Assembly (NCBI GenBank): GCA_030426125.1 | Contig: JAUHZB010000007.1 | Span: 1 to 45,687, forward strand | Reading direction: 5' to 3' | Length of the DNA: 45,687 nucleotides | From: a bacterium | GTDB lineage: Bacteria; Patescibacteriota; Saccharimonadia; Saccharimonadales; AWTP1-31 | Shown: positions 27,641 through 35,699 of the stretch, piece after piece | Numbering within the stretch: position 1 is the stretch's first letter | Layout of the letters: each line of letters opens with the position of its first letter | The notes under the pieces: generated by a model | What the model was told of the DNA's origin: nothing | The model's input: the letters and a program-made list of their open reading frames with translations, nothing else | The model's database searches: none | Program-made: the position numbers and the translations under genes

Positions 27641-27666
27641 ATAATAAGTAGCCTAAAGAAAAGCCG

Positions 27667-28539
27667 CTAATCTTCTGGGTTAAAATCATAGTCATCCAGT
27701 ATCTGCGAAGCAACTAACCTGGCCATAAGTTCAGGGTTTTCGTAATATCGATGGTTAGCCATAGTCCCCTCACCATTATGCATTTGTAGACCGAGCCTAC
27801 CATCTACGCCAGCGTTTTCTGCGAGCGTTTCTAGAGCTTGGATTGAAACTGGATTACCCAAATGACTATCGCCAGCAAAATATACTGTCGCCACCATATC
27901 AGGATGCTTGAGTAATGACCCAACTATAGCTTTTTGAGGGTCTGTAGTTGTCATATCGTGCCAGTGCAATGTACCCCGATTAAGGATCACATCTATCATG
28001 TATTTTGCGGGTGAATAGTTTTCTGACGGAGTAGCCTCATACGGAGAAAATACTTGAGAATGGTCTTCTTTGTAGCGAGTAAAAGTATTATAGAAGTGAT
28101 ATGGTACAGCAATAAGACGATTGGACCAATGCTTAGTCATAGGCTCAAACATAGTCAGAGTTGCTATATCGACCCCTTCTGGTGACCCCTCTGCAAGAAA
28201 TGCGGCTGAGTATGCTCCGCCAGAGAAGCCGGCAATATGAACACTAGGCCGTTCAGAAACTCCATATTTTTCCTCTAAGCTCTGCCATATGCTTGGTGTT
28301 AAATCAGCATAAGATTGCATGCCGCTAGGTGCAGCATAGCTATCACCAGTGCCTGGATGATCGTATGTTACAACTTGCATACCCAACTCATCTCCAAGCA
28401 TCTTAACTCTGTCCTGCCCATACTCGTTTACAGGTGAAAAGGTTGCGGTTGGCACCACAAGCAATTCGTCAGTTCTCAGAATTTCTGGAGTGTAATCAAC
28501 TATGGCAAGTTCGCCATGGTTTCTCAAAGTCTCAATCAT
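27667..28539 (-). CDS. alpha/beta hydrolase (cassette 4, reversed)
   Basis: A 290-residue alpha/beta hydrolase. The nucleophile elbow is GFSGG with S106, the oxyanion region is YDHPGTGDS, and a later YFAGDSHLGNP supplies the probable acid (Asp), with a histidine in MANHRYY or nearby. The substrate is unknown (ester or amide). It is the only cassette gene on the minus strand. Its promoter region lies next to repeat 4, with TATAAT about 26 nt before the ATG, so it is not leaderless like the others. Confidence 0.85.
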   Translation of the reverse strand: MIETLRNHGELAIVDYTPEILRTDELLVVPTATFSPVNEYGQDRVKMLGDELGMQVVTYDHPGTGDSYAAPSGMQSYADLTPSIWQSLEEKYGVSERPSVHIAGFSGGAYSAAFLAEGSPEGVDIATLTMFEPMTKHWSNRLIAVPYHFYNTFTRYKEDHSQVFSPYEATPSENYSPAKYMIDVILNRGTLHWHDMTTTDPQKAIVGSLLKHPDMVATVYFAGDSHLGNPVSIQALETLAENAGVDGRLGLQMHNGEGTMANHRYYENPELMARLVASQILDDYDFNPED

Positions 28540-28622
28540 AATCTAAATCTTTTTACTATAATATTATTATACCAGTTTTAAGCATAAATTTCAATTAACG
28601 TCCCCTTTTTTCAGAAAAATAA

Positions 28623-28651
28623 TTCCACATCTCTAAAGTAACGGCCCGCCA
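28623..28651 (+). repeat. cassette-end repeat 4 (type B)
   Basis: Left arm TTCCACATCT-CTAAAGTAAC and core GGCCCGCCA (28643-28651). The right arm, about 70 bp, matches that of repeat 3, including a CCCTGTTAT...AGGGCAAACCGG segment and TATTAGAACTAGACCACC. Confidence 0.85.
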
Positions 28652-28702
28652 GCGTTTGACCCCTGTTATCTGTACGGAGGGCAAACCGGGTATTAGAACT
28701 AG

Positions 28703-28724
28703 ACCACCATTTAGGTGGTTTTTT
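28703..28724 (+). terminator. terminator before the cupin gene
   Basis: ACCACC/GGTGGT with a T-run, followed by TACTAT (28727-28732). The position is the same as in the other cassettes. Confidence 0.65.
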
Positions 28725-28732
28725 GATACTAT

Positions 28733-29194
28733 ATGACTATGTCAAACATGAATGAAGTTGTTGGGGCGTGGCAAGGATACCTTGATAGTGCGCCGCACTG
28801 GGAAAAGCTAGTTGAAGGTATAGAGCCGAAAGTTGGTGGTTGCGGGTTAGTCTATGAGGTGTCCAACCCTATTGATAGACCAGACGAAAGCTTTGCAATT
28901 GCCGATATGCGTAGCTTAGACGTTTCTGAGCCTCATAAACATATTAATGGAGAGACTGAAATTTATTTTGTGCTAGAGGGTGTCGGCAAAATCGCCGTGG
29001 GCACCCAAGTTCAAGATTTACAACCAGGTACGGTCATTGTTACGCCCCCAGACACCATGCACGTTACTCTGCCTAACAAAGATCTGGTACTTGCTGTAGT
29101 GAACACTCCTCCTTTCGAACTAGATAACTATGTTGTCGTGAATGAAGATGACCCAATCGTAGTAAGTGCACTTGGCGAGCTTGGTGCGAAATAA
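28733..29194 (+). CDS. cupin-domain protein (cassette 5)
   Basis: A 153-residue single-domain cupin. Motif 1 is EPHKHINGETEIYFVLEG (metal-binding His, His, Glu) and motif 2 is LQPGTVIVTPPDTMHVTL (the fourth ligand His). Cupins of this size are sugar isomerases, dioxygenases or binding proteins; the function is open. The first ATG is 28733, but a TACTAT box lies 6 nt before a second in-frame ATG (28739), matching the leaderless spacing of the other cassettes, so the true start may be 28739. Its TAA abuts repeat 5. Confidence 0.88.
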   Translation: MTMSNMNEVVGAWQGYLDSAPHWEKLVEGIEPKVGGCGLVYEVSNPIDRPDESFAIADMRSLDVSEPHKHINGETEIYFVLEGVGKIAVGTQVQDLQPGTVIVTPPDTMHVTLPNKDLVLAVVNTPPFELDNYVVVNEDDPIVVSALGELGAK

Positions 29195-29223
29195 TTCCAC
29201 ATAGCCTCTGTCACGGCCCGCCA
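29195..29223 (+). repeat. cassette-end repeat 5 (type A), outer end of the array
   Basis: Identical to repeats 1 and 2; core at 29215-29223. The flank to its right (AGCGTAAGCATATT) resembles the original tRNA-Asp flank (AGCATAAGCAATAT), which suggests it marks the displaced outer edge of the insertion site. Confidence 0.9.
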
Positions 29224-29586
29224 AGCGTAAGCATATTAAAGTCTCTCATCTTGGGAGACTTTTTGTTACATAATTAAGAATGAAAAATAATTTAACCGAT
29301 GCAACCGAAAACAATTTAACTGGATTGTCCTAATAATAGTAAAATTTGTCAACCTAGAAACTGTGATGACGTTGATTATTCTATACTTAATTATCTACAT
29401 GTAGATACCGTGAAATAATCTTAATTATAGTATTTATAGAAAAGTAGTTAACCCGGCTACTATATCTGGAAGTAGAAATAATTCAAGAAACCTCTTTCAT
29501 GACCACTCAAGTTACTGCACTAATCACATATGCAGGCTAGTTAGACAAACGTATATGTTATATAATAACTATAGAAAGAAAATAAT
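29224..29586. other. intergenic stretch after the array
   Basis: It holds a terminator (AGTCTC/GAGACT plus TTTTTG, 29240-29265) just right of repeat 5. About 300 bp of AT-rich DNA follows, without a credible frame, and a possible -10 TATAAT at about 29562 for the next gene. I see no repeat or RNA gene in it. Confidence 0.5.
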
Positions 29587-30270
29587 ATGAATAAGATAGT
29601 AATCGGCATATTTGCCCACCCCGATGATGAGAGCTTTGGGACTGGCGGAAGTCTAGCACTATATAAAAAACAAGGTATTCCTACCTACGTAATTACTGCA
29701 ACTGACGGAGTTCTTGGTGGCGAAGATAAAAATATTGTTCAAGTTCGAAAAGAGGAACTCAACAAAGCATCGAAGATATTACAGCTTAGTGGGCACTATG
29801 AGCTAGGCTTTGCTGACGGCAGTTTATCTAACAATATGTACCAAAAGGTGTTGAGTAAATTAGTTGCGCAAGTAAAGGAAATAGTAGGATCTGAGCCCGG
29901 TGAGGTCACTTTCATAACTTTTGATCGAACTGGCATTACTGGACACCTCGATCACATTGCCATGTCCATGATAACCACCTATCTATACCAACACTTGGAT
30001 AAACTAGTGCCCAGCATAGCAAAAGCCCAGTTACACTACTTTTGCTTGTCTAAGGAACAGAGGCCCAAATCTGACAAAACCTATTTTGTGTACTGCCCTT
30101 GTGGCTGCGATGAAGACGAAATAGATATTTCCCTAGATGTCTCATCAGTTCTAGATATTAAAAAACGTGCAATCTTAGCTCACGCCTCACAAAACCCAAA
30201 AGCAATACTAGCTAGTGGAGATAAACTTTTAGCAACTGAGCACTTTATTATCTACAAAGACGACAAATAG
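29587..30270 (+). CDS. PIG-L/LmbE-family deacetylase
   Basis: A 227-residue zinc deacetylase. The metal site is AHPDDE (H11, D13, D14) with GHLDHIA (His-x-x-Asp-His) later. The family removes N-acetyl groups from N-acetylglucosaminyl lipids, mycothiol precursors or similar amino sugars. A CPCGCDEDE stretch near the C-terminus is unusual and could bind an extra metal. It lies immediately outside the cassette array, with a longer untranslated leader and an AGAAAGAA stretch before ATG, so it is probably a resident gene. Confidence 0.87.
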   Translation: MNKIVIGIFAHPDDESFGTGGSLALYKKQGIPTYVITATDGVLGGEDKNIVQVRKEELNKASKILQLSGHYELGFADGSLSNNMYQKVLSKLVAQVKEIVGSEPGEVTFITFDRTGITGHLDHIAMSMITTYLYQHLDKLVPSIAKAQLHYFCLSKEQRPKSDKTYFVYCPCGCDEDEIDISLDVSSVLDIKKRAILAHASQNPKAILASGDKLLATEHFIIYKDDK

Positions 30271-30299
30271 TAGCTAGCCTGATTATTAGTAAAGACCAG

Positions 30300-31358
30300 T
30301 TATTGAAGATGAATATACAAAGTTGTTTTGTTTTTGTCTTTATAGTCGTTTAAGTAGCTATTAATGTCTTTATAGTTAAAGGCAATATGAGCTGCTTTAA
30401 TCTTGTCGCCTTCCGGTTGAATATTCTTCACAATCTCTAGACTATAACCAGCATTAATGACATCAGAGACTTCGCCTTTTTTAAGCTCAAATAGAGCTGA
30501 AGTAGTTTTAGCTGAAATATCTCGGTTAGACTTATCTATGGCATAGCCATATTCCCCGCCGTTATTCTTAGTAGAGGCATCGTTAGAGTATTTCTTGGCA
30601 ACATCAGCGAACTTAGCACCATTGTCTAATTCCTGCTTGGCTTTATCTGCTTGCTCTTGAACCGAAGGATCAAGTACTGGTAATAGTTTTTGGGCTAGTA
30701 GCTGTTGCCTTAGGCTTCGTTTGAAATCGTCTACTGACCATCCCCAATACTCTTTTAACACGTCTTCAAACACTTTATCACTTCCACCAAGTCTATTTTG
30801 ATCACGTACTACCTCTATCTCAGCTTCTACTTCTTGGTTGCTTACAGTTACATTATTCTCTTTAGCTAGTCGCTTAATATAGGCATCATTTACTACTTTA
30901 TCTAGCGCTCGTTTCTTAAATTCAGCTAGCTGTTGCTGACCTGATTCAACCTTAAAATCTAGTTTCTGCTGATTCTCGTAATAATGGATATAGTGCTTTA
31001 ATTCAAAAAGGTAATTCTCATAGGCCACAAAATCTGAACCAGCTTTTGCTACTGGAAGTGGAAGCACCTTGGAAACACCGTACAGGAAAGAAGAGTATGA
31101 CTTTAGTTTATAAAGCGATATCATAGTATAGCTAAAGAACACTAGGATAGATAGAATAAACAGGCTGGTAGTTATAAGAACTATCTTGTGCTTGGAGTGC
31201 TGTAAAGGATAAATATACTTTCTAGCACTAGAGAGTACTTCTTCTCGGTGTTCGGAAACCGTCTTATTGGTAATATTAGGAGTCTGACTGTTATACTCCT
31301 CTTCTGTTTTAGGTTTCTTATTGTATTTGTCTTTAACTTTTTTATAATATTTTTTCAT
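30300..31358 (-). CDS. membrane-anchored parvulin-type foldase (PrsA/SurA-like)
   Basis: A 352-residue protein with a basic cytoplasmic N-terminus (1-55), one membrane helix (about 57-80), a SurA-N-like helical region (about 90-215) and a PpiC/parvulin domain (about 220-320, with GAKFADVAKKYSNDASTKNN and GGEYGYAIDK). It should assist folding of exported proteins outside the membrane, plausibly including the pilus and LPXTG proteins. It follows the PH-domain gene by 10 bp on the same strand. The parvulin domain ends with a degenerate last strand, so isomerase activity is not certain. Confidence 0.85.
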   Translation of the reverse strand: MKKYYKKVKDKYNKKPKTEEEYNSQTPNITNKTVSEHREEVLSSARKYIYPLQHSKHKIVLITTSLFILSILVFFSYTMISLYKLKSYSSFLYGVSKVLPLPVAKAGSDFVAYENYLFELKHYIHYYENQQKLDFKVESGQQQLAEFKKRALDKVVNDAYIKRLAKENNVTVSNQEVEAEIEVVRDQNRLGGSDKVFEDVLKEYWGWSVDDFKRSLRQQLLAQKLLPVLDPSVQEQADKAKQELDNGAKFADVAKKYSNDASTKNNGGEYGYAIDKSNRDISAKTTSALFELKKGEVSDVINAGYSLEIVKNIQPEGDKIKAAHIAFNYKDINSYLNDYKDKNKTTLYIHLQ

Positions 31359-31368
31359 CTAAATTCAC

Positions 31369-31917
31369 TTATTTATCTGCTATTTCTGATGGATCTAATA
31401 ATTCAGCGACTATTCCTTGGTCTTTCAATATTGTTGATATATTCCTTATAACTTTCTCTGGATGATAGACCTCATGAACAACCATATCACCCATGTAAGT
31501 CTGTACTACTATTGTACCAAATCCTAGTAAAGTTGCCTGTATTCCTTTTATCTCATAATTAGTAGATTGTATCTTAGATAAGCCAATATCTACCACGCTA
31601 CGACTAAACAGCCCTCTCTGGGTAATTTGCAGTAACCTCTGGTCGGTAACAATAAAAATGCTGTAGTACCAAGCAATCCAAGCCGGTAGCATTATTAGAA
31701 AAGCCAATACAAATCCCAATCCTAACCCGCCAAAGAAATAGCCAAAACCAAGCGAAGGCTTAACAGCTGCTGGAATAACCCCGATTAAGGGCCCAAGACA
31801 AGCAAAAACTAAAGCTTTTCGCATTACTATCGGATGTTTTCGAAAGATATACAGCACTTCTTCGTCGTCGTACTGATCATCGAATACTTTTTGATGTTCT
31901 GCCTTCTTTTCGGACAT
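31369..31917 (-). CDS. bacterial PH-domain (YdbS/bPH2-like) membrane protein
   Basis: A 182-residue protein. Two close membrane helices (about 35-55 and 60-85, glycine-rich FGYFFGGLGLGF between them) are followed by a PH-like beta domain (IFVTDQRLLQITQRGLFSR, then DIGLSKIQSTNYEIKG). Such proteins sit at the cytoplasmic face of the membrane; functions are mostly unknown. Immediately upstream of the foldase gene, it probably forms a two-gene operon. The gene is divergent from tRNA-Arg. Confidence 0.8.
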   Translation of the reverse strand: MSEKKAEHQKVFDDQYDDEEVLYIFRKHPIVMRKALVFACLGPLIGVIPAAVKPSLGFGYFFGGLGLGFVLAFLIMLPAWIAWYYSIFIVTDQRLLQITQRGLFSRSVVDIGLSKIQSTNYEIKGIQATLLGFGTIVVQTYMGDMVVHEVYHPEKVIRNISTILKDQGIVAELLDPSEIADK

Positions 31918-31993
31918 ACATATAGGGTAATGCTTTTTTTAGAAGTAGTCCATAGATTGTCTGGCCATTACAGGGTATACTATCTGTTAGCCT

Positions 31994-32070
31994 GGTCCGG
32001 TAGCTCAGCTGGATAGAGCGCCGCCGTCCTAAGGCGGGCGTCGGGGGTTCGAATCCCTCCCGGATCACCA
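31994..32070 (+). tRNA. tRNA-Arg(CCT)
   Basis: Acceptor GGTCCGG/CCGGATC, anticodon stem CCGCC/GGCGG with loop GTCCTAA (anticodon CCT, reads AGG), T-arm GGGGG-TTCGAAT-CCCTC; CCA encoded. Confidence 0.96.
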
Positions 32071-32082
32071 GCTTAAATTGAT

Positions 32083-32604
32083 TTATTTCTTACTTTTCTT
32101 TCGTTTCTTTGGTTGAGTGTATACTTCGTGAGTTGTTTGGTAGTCGAATAGCTCATTCTGAGAGAACCAGTGTGATACTTCTTGTTTAGCTTCCTCAGGA
32201 TCTCCTGAAGCGTGAATAATATTTGGCACGCCAATCCCTTCAGCATTAGCATGCGTAAAGCTCATGTGAGCATAATCACCTCTGATAGTTCCAGGAAGTG
32301 CCTTTTGTGGTTCTGTGTCACCAACCATTTTTCGAACTAAACTGACAGCCCCTAGGCCTTCTAAGACAAAGGCTAGCACTGGGCCTTCTTGCATCATTTC
32401 TAGAGTTACATCAAAAGCTTCCTGACCACGGCGTGAAACCATCTTACTAATAGTCTCGTAGTGGTGATAAAACTCGTCATAATCCGGCTTTAACATCTTA
32501 GCGCCAACAACCTTAAGCCCTGCCTTTTCAAAGCGCATAAGTATCTCACCTATCAGTCCGCGCTTAACAGCATCAGGCTTTAAAATTACTAAAGTTCGTT
32601 CCAT
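32083..32604 (-). CDS. ndk: nucleoside-diphosphate kinase
   Basis: NDK moves the gamma-phosphate between nucleoside triphosphates through a phosphohistidine. The active site is NIIHASGD with H131; the N-terminal ERTLVILKPDAVKRGLIGEI is typical. At 173 residues it is longer than the usual 140-150: there is an insert around 50-65 and a basic Lys/Arg tail (PKKRKKSKK). AAGGAG lies 7 nt before the ATG. In a parasitic or epibiotic bacterium relying on imported nucleotides it would be central. The 3' end is 12 bp from tRNA-Arg. Confidence 0.93.
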   Translation of the reverse strand: MERTLVILKPDAVKRGLIGEILMRFEKAGLKVVGAKMLKPDYDEFYHHYETISKMVSRRGQEAFDVTLEMMQEGPVLAFVLEGLGAVSLVRKMVGDTEPQKALPGTIRGDYAHMSFTHANAEGIGVPNIIHASGDPEEAKQEVSHWFSQNELFDYQTTHEVYTQPKKRKKSKK

Positions 32605-32689
32605 TAATCTACTCCTTAATTTTCAAATTAACTTCTTATTAGTCTACCACAACTGGGGTAGAATAAGATAATACTTAAGTAAAAACTAA

Positions 32690-33607
32690 CTATTTTTTCT
32701 TTTCGCCGTGGAACTTTTCATGAACCGCCTTTAAGTGCGGGTTAGTGACGTGGGTGTATATCTGAGTAGTAGCAATGTTACTGTGCCCTAGCATCTCCTG
32801 AACGCTTCTTAGATCTGCCCCGTTCATCAGTAAGTCTGTAGCAAAACTATGTCTGAGTGAATGCGGTGATACTTTTTTTGTTATTCCTGCTAGAGTAGCA
32901 TAACGAGCGACTAGGCGCTGAACGCTTCGAGCAGTTAATCTATGGAAATTACCGCTGTTGTCTGACTGCTTACTGCCGCTATACCTAATAAACAAAGGCG
33001 GAGCATTGTCAGAGCGCATTTCAAGATATCTTTTCAGCCAATCTGCCGCTTCAGAGCTAATAAATATGGGTCGATCCTTTTGACCTTTTCCTCTAATCAT
33101 AAATTCTCTGCGTTTAATATTAATATGGCCTTTATCTAAACCAACCAGTTCTGAGACACGAAGCCCACTACTAAATAGCAGCTCCAGAATAGCCCGATCA
33201 CGTAGGCCAGCTTCAGTGCTGGTATCAGGCTGAGAAAACAAACGCTTCAATTCTTCCGGGGTTAGAAAAGTAACCTGTTTGCGTACAGTCTTAGCTAGTT
33301 CCACCTTGGTTGGGTTAAGGGCTGGAATATCTCGCTTGGAACAGAATTTTAAAAAACTACGTAGTGCAATAAGATGGTAGTTCTGAGTGGTTTTCTGTAG
33401 CTCATCAGATACATTAGTACCTAAACGATTCAGCCACAAGCGCCATTTACGGATTAGATCACTGTCTATGTCGGCTACCTTAATATCTCCAGCAAAATCT
33501 ATTAACCGAGTAATGTAGTGGTCATAATTAGCAATTGTCCGCTGTGAACGATTCTGCTCAACTTCAAGGTATTCTAGAAAGTCGGTTTTGGCTCTACTTA
33601 GTAACAC
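32690..33607 (-). CDS. tyrosine recombinase (XerC/XerD type)
   Basis: A 305-residue site-specific recombinase. A SAM-like core-binding domain (1-90) precedes the catalytic domain with R150 (GLRVSEL), a lysine in GKGQKDR (about 172-178), H249 and R252 (SPHSLRHSFAT), H275 (LGHSNIATTQIY) and Y284. It has the size and order of the Xer enzymes that resolve chromosome dimers at dif. There is no integron-type insertion between the conserved boxes. GTG start with GAGG upstream. It is the only recombinase in the window, so it is a candidate, though unproven, for moving the tRNA-Asp cassettes. Confidence 0.9.
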   Translation of the reverse strand: MLLSRAKTDFLEYLEVEQNRSQRTIANYDHYITRLIDFAGDIKVADIDSDLIRKWRLWLNRLGTNVSDELQKTTQNYHLIALRSFLKFCSKRDIPALNPTKVELAKTVRKQVTFLTPEELKRLFSQPDTSTEAGLRDRAILELLFSSGLRVSELVGLDKGHINIKRREFMIRGKGQKDRPIFISSEAADWLKRYLEMRSDNAPPLFIRYSGSKQSDNSGNFHRLTARSVQRLVARYATLAGITKKVSPHSLRHSFATDLLMNGADLRSVQEMLGHSNIATTQIYTHVTNPHLKAVHEKFHGEKKK

Positions 33608-33639
33608 TTCACTAAACCTCGCCGCTAATTATTAATATA

Positions 33640-34662
33640 TTAACAGCCGTCACTCTCGTCAGAAGTTGGTGTAACCTCTAGTAACTTACAGATGGTTTCG
33701 GCGCTATCTAAGGTATATTCTGGTATAGTCTCGCTACCACTTGCAAATGGATCGGTACCGACTCTTACCTGGACTCTCTTCAAGACGTCAGCCGCTTTAG
33801 CAGTAACATCTATCTCAGCTTGAGCACCTATCAAAGACTTGTTTGGATTGCATCCGTAGCCATCACTTGGGCAGATTACAACATCAGCGACGTTATATAT
33901 AGCTTTCATTCTTAAGTAATACTTACCTGTTGGGTTTGCAAAGCCATTAATCTGTACAGCGCATTCCCGTTTTGATGATCCGGAACCACAATTGGCTGCT
34001 ACCTTTAATCCCTGGTTGGTGGGACCTTGAGCGGCGCCAAGTGATACCACTGCATTATCACAGCTTGAGGGTACCAAGAAAGCTGTGAACATATTATCTC
34101 GCATATCATCTAGGCTTAGAGTGTCTACAGGCACTAAATCAACTCTTAGTACCCCAACCTTATCGCCCCAGTCACTAACATCACTAAAGACATTCCCTAG
34201 AGGACCACAACCTATACCGGTTGGGTTATTATCTCCGTCTGTATTCTGCCAGCTAATAGTTAAACTGCCAAGGTCATCACCCTCTTCTTCGATTGGTACT
34301 ACCTCTGAAGAAGTAGTTTGTACATTTTCGTACTTCAGTTCCGGTAGACCGTGATCAATAAGGATACAAGTTGGTCGTTCATTTTCATTGCCAATAGCAG
34401 AAATTTCATCCTTTAAACCACTACAATCATCATAAGGATCAAGATCACCACCAGCAATTAGGTCTTCAGCATAATTAATACCTGACTCAGCAGCGTAGAG
34501 AGCTTGAGAGGCCAACTGCCTATCTAATGCTTCACGCTGTTCTCTTCTAGCCAATTGAGCAAACCCAGTGACAATAAGTGAAAGTATCAACATAATAATA
34601 AGGGTTACAATAATAGCTACTAGTCCCTGTTCATTATTCTGTGTTTGTTTAAAACTACTCAC
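33640..34662 (-). CDS. PilX-like minor pilus assembly protein
   Basis: A 340-residue protein with a hydrophobic N-terminus following EQGLVAIIVTLIIMLI, of the PilX N-terminal type (no conserved Glu5), then a helix ALYAAESGINYAEDL typical of PilX, and a large cysteine-containing exported domain (about 65-340). It probably primes or decorates the pilus tip together with the other minor pilins. The start is GTG with GGGGG six bases before. It is the last pilus gene before xer; four minor-pilin genes lie in a row. Confidence 0.8.
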   Translation of the reverse strand: MSSFKQTQNNEQGLVAIIVTLIIMLILSLIVTGFAQLARREQREALDRQLASQALYAAESGINYAEDLIAGGDLDPYDDCSGLKDEISAIGNENERPTCILIDHGLPELKYENVQTTSSEVVPIEEEGDDLGSLTISWQNTDGDNNPTGIGCGPLGNVFSDVSDWGDKVGVLRVDLVPVDTLSLDDMRDNMFTAFLVPSSCDNAVVSLGAAQGPTNQGLKVAANCGSGSSKRECAVQINGFANPTGKYYLRMKAIYNVADVVICPSDGYGCNPNKSLIGAQAEIDVTAKAADVLKRVQVRVGTDPFASGSETIPEYTLDSAETICKLLEVTPTSDESDGC

Positions 34663-34671
34663 TGTTTCCCC

Positions 34672-35244
34672 CTACTTTAACCTTCGCTTTACGGTTTCTG
34701 TTAATCCAGAGGTTGCACAGAACTGACTGTCCCGTCCCCCCTTACAAAAGCCTGTTGCTTCATCATACAGATCAGTTTCACCGAAAGACACCTTTATATT
34801 AACAGTATAAGCGGAATCTGTCTGCTGAACAATTGAAAACTCTCTAACATGCATGTTTTCTGCTATCAGGTTTTGTTCCTGGGTGGTATGTCCAGTTACA
34901 GAGTTACAATCTCCAGTGGATCTAGAAACTGAAAACTCCTGATCCTTCACTACATACTTCTTATTGCCAATACAAACTTCGCTGGTGTCTCCAGGAGTAA
35001 AAGATATTGCTTCCGGACTAGGCGCACTAGCTCCATAGGTAATTGACTGAGTAATATCATCAAGAACGGCTCTAGTTACATTCTGAGTCCGAGAAACTAT
35101 TGAACCTTTGTAGTAGTTTCGCCCTATCTGAATAAGTCCGTAGGTGCAAAGCAGTAGTATCACTGAGAATACGGTGGTTGCTATCATCAACTCTACTATA
35201 GTAAATCCAGATTGCTCCTTTGTGTGAATCCTCCTAAAAAACAT
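34672..35244 (-). CDS. minor type IV pilin (PilW/GspJ-like)
   Basis: A 190-residue prepilin. The leader ends KEQSG, followed by FTIVELMIATTVFSVILLL, the class III signal cleaved by PilD before Phe, with the conserved Glu5. The globular part (about 45-190) has cysteines that could form disulfides. It overlaps the upstream pilin gene by 1 bp (TAATG). Confidence 0.85.
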   Translation of the reverse strand: MFFRRIHTKEQSGFTIVELMIATTVFSVILLLCTYGLIQIGRNYYKGSIVSRTQNVTRAVLDDITQSITYGASAPSPEAISFTPGDTSEVCIGNKKYVVKDQEFSVSRSTGDCNSVTGHTTQEQNLIAENMHVREFSIVQQTDSAYTVNIKVSFGETDLYDEATGFCKGGRDSQFCATSGLTETVKRRLK

Positions 35245-35699
35245 TATGGAGTTTCCTCCGGTGTCTTAACTCTATAGGTAAAGGTAGAATTTTGCTCATT
35301 CCCATTTAAGCCATCCCAAGTTACTTTAACTGTAAAATTATTATCCTCTTCTTTGTTAATTTCTGTTAGGTAACGGCCTAGTTTACAGGTATCCGGTGTT
35401 GATGCGTTCAAAGGGACATACTTATTATCTGCATCCAAACCTATGCAAAATTTTGAAGGACTAGGATTTGCCTCGGTTAAATACTTCGGGTTATCTTTAA
35501 CAAATCCATCAAGTTTCTCAACTGAGGAACTAGCTAGTTTCTGAGCTTCAGTTTGTTCCTGAGCCATTTGAACCTGCTGCAAAGATCTATTACTAATAGC
35601 AAATGCGCCAGTAAGAACAGAGCCAACAATCGCAATAGCTATTAGAACCTCAACTATAGTATCCCCGCGTTGCGACAATCGTTTGAAATTTACAATCAT
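35244..35699 (-). CDS. minor type IV pilin (PilV-like)
   Basis: A prepilin of about 151 residues from the ATG at 35699. The cleavage context is SQRG-DTIVEVLIAIAIVG, i.e. Asp rather than Phe after Gly, but Glu5 is kept. The upstream TTG at 35708 is less likely, because ATG 35699 overlaps the previous stop as TAATG, the junction style used along this operon. The soluble domain has two cysteines (about 83 and 103). Presumed part of the minor-pilin tip complex. Confidence 0.85.
   Translation of the reverse strand: MIVNFKRLSQRGDTIVEVLIAIAIVGSVLTGAFAISNRSLQQVQMAQEQTEAQKLASSSVEKLDGFVKDNPKYLTEANPSPSKFCIGLDADNKYVPLNASTPDTCKLGRYLTEINKEEDNNFTVKVTWDGLNGNEQNSTFTYRVKTPEETP

Larger units (their letters stand above)
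25590..29223 (+). mobile_element. tRNA-Asp-anchored array of five single-gene cassettes
   Basis: Five units follow tRNA-Asp, measured core to core: 25599-26117 (NUDIX), 26118-26981 (methyltransferase), 26982-27565 (GNAT), 27566-28651 (alpha/beta hydrolase, reversed) and 28652-29223 (cupin). Each ends in a 29-bp repeat with core GGCCCGCCA, identical to the tRNA 3' end. Each begins with a short arm and a terminator-like hairpin unique to that unit. The stop codon touches the repeat in all four forward units. No unit carries a recombinase. The cargo types are those common in integron cassettes. I infer stepwise insertion at the tRNA 3' end by a site-specific recombinase encoded elsewhere. Confidence 0.75.

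Noticed and set aside
26089-29223. Array repeats as classical integron attC sites
   Set aside because: The R box GTTRRRY and the imperfect long palindrome of attC are not present; the conserved core is the tRNA 3' end instead.
26089-29223. Array repeats as a CRISPR array
   Set aside because: Spacing is 0.5-1.1 kb with genes between, not uniform short spacers, and no cas genes are present.
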